Translations under genes and position numbers: made by a program
Assembly (NCBI RefSeq): GCF_017741815.1
Contig: NZ_JAGHMF010000034.1
Location: 591,494 to 655,493 of the forward strand
Direction: 5' to 3'
Length of the DNA: 64,000 nt
Origin: Rhizobium sp. 16-488-2b
Lineage (GTDB): Bacteria; Pseudomonadota; Alphaproteobacteria; Rhizobiales; Rhizobiaceae
Shown: positions 63,879-64,000 of the stretch, one piece after another
Layout: every line of letters begins with the position of its first letter
How positions within the stretch are numbered: position 1 is the stretch's first letter
The notes under the pieces: generated by a model
Told to the model about the DNA's origin: nothing
The model's input: the letters and a program-made list of their open reading frames with translations, nothing else
Database searches by the model: none

Positions 63879-64000
63879 CCTTGAACCCACCCCGGCTACA
63901 TACAATGTCAAAGCTGAATAGGGCTGCGACGTTGTCAGCCATTTAGATACGCGACACTGGCTGCTCGGATCAGCCCCCGATCCGACCGGCTGGGCCGGGT
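63879..64000. other. Sequence right of the IS element, no gene seen
   Basis: About 120 bases follow the right end of the IS30 element to the window edge. No frame with family resemblance is visible and no terminator or repeat is recognised. It may be the interrupted continuation of the secretion locus or its downstream neighbour. Confidence 0.3.

Noticed and set aside
63539..63946. 135-codon plus-strand frame at the right end
   Set aside because: It is antisense to the N-terminal part of the IS30 transposase and carries no recognisable domain.

Overview
The window is a high-GC stretch of alphaproteobacterial chromosome or large replicon, most likely from Rhizobiaceae (Rhizobium/Agrobacterium/Ensifer type). 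The evidence is the RIME-like palindromic repeats, a RirA-type TGA-N9-TCA iron box, a TfuA-like protein, the five-enzyme hutFGHIU histidine pathway and the general codon style. It reads as accessory and catabolic DNA. No rRNA, tRNA, CRISPR array or replication origin was recognised.

Layout. 1-2651: end of a Gfo/Idh/MocA oxidoreductase, a DUF2934-like protein, a PAS-GGDEF protein and an AhpD-like protein. 2677-8278: iron/siderophore locus, with a FAD/NAD(P)-binding protein divergent from a FecCD-FecCD-FecE-FecB importer across a perfect IRO-box palindrome. 8332-11053: tauABC taurine importer. 11231-19987: histidine utilisation (hutD, hutU, hutG, hutH, hutI against hutF, hutC) around a HutC operator, with a RIME repeat and an orphan antitoxin-like gene inside. 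19988-20714: gene-free and repeat-rich. 20715-25520: orphan ferric-iron binding protein, two low-complexity secreted proteins and a NarL-type two-component system. 25640-28335: FtsI-type penicillin-binding protein, then mntP under a yybP-ykoY manganese riboswitch. 28370-39847: probable glycoside/sugar catabolic region (VOC protein, Gfo/Idh, GMC oxidase, two TIM-barrel isomerases, LuxR regulator, PotABCD-type importer, SDR). 39960-44033: DMT exporter with an apparent ATT start, then a sulfur module (TSUP transporter, persulfide-dioxygenase-like MBL protein, class V PLP enzyme). 44340-47468: a 72-residue protein, a SARP/TPR regulator and a TfuA protein with no YcaO partner. 47693-49810: a second NarL-type two-component system. 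50035-62741: type I secretion operon encoding a 2428-residue haem peroxidase with RTX repeats, a PrtD-type ABC exporter, a second RTX protein and an HlyD adaptor. 62784-63878: an IS30-family element.

The parts most worth attention are three. First, the secreted RTX peroxidase system sits divergent from a NarL-type sensor kinase. Second, a 14-bp palindrome (GGGACY-AA-AGTCCC) lies at both NarL-type loci, suggesting one regulon that links the peroxidase to the small His- and Ser/Gly-rich secreted proteins. Third, the TfuA/SARP/small-protein cluster may be a RiPP-like system lacking its usual YcaO. All assignments come from reading the sequence and recalling families; no database search was run.
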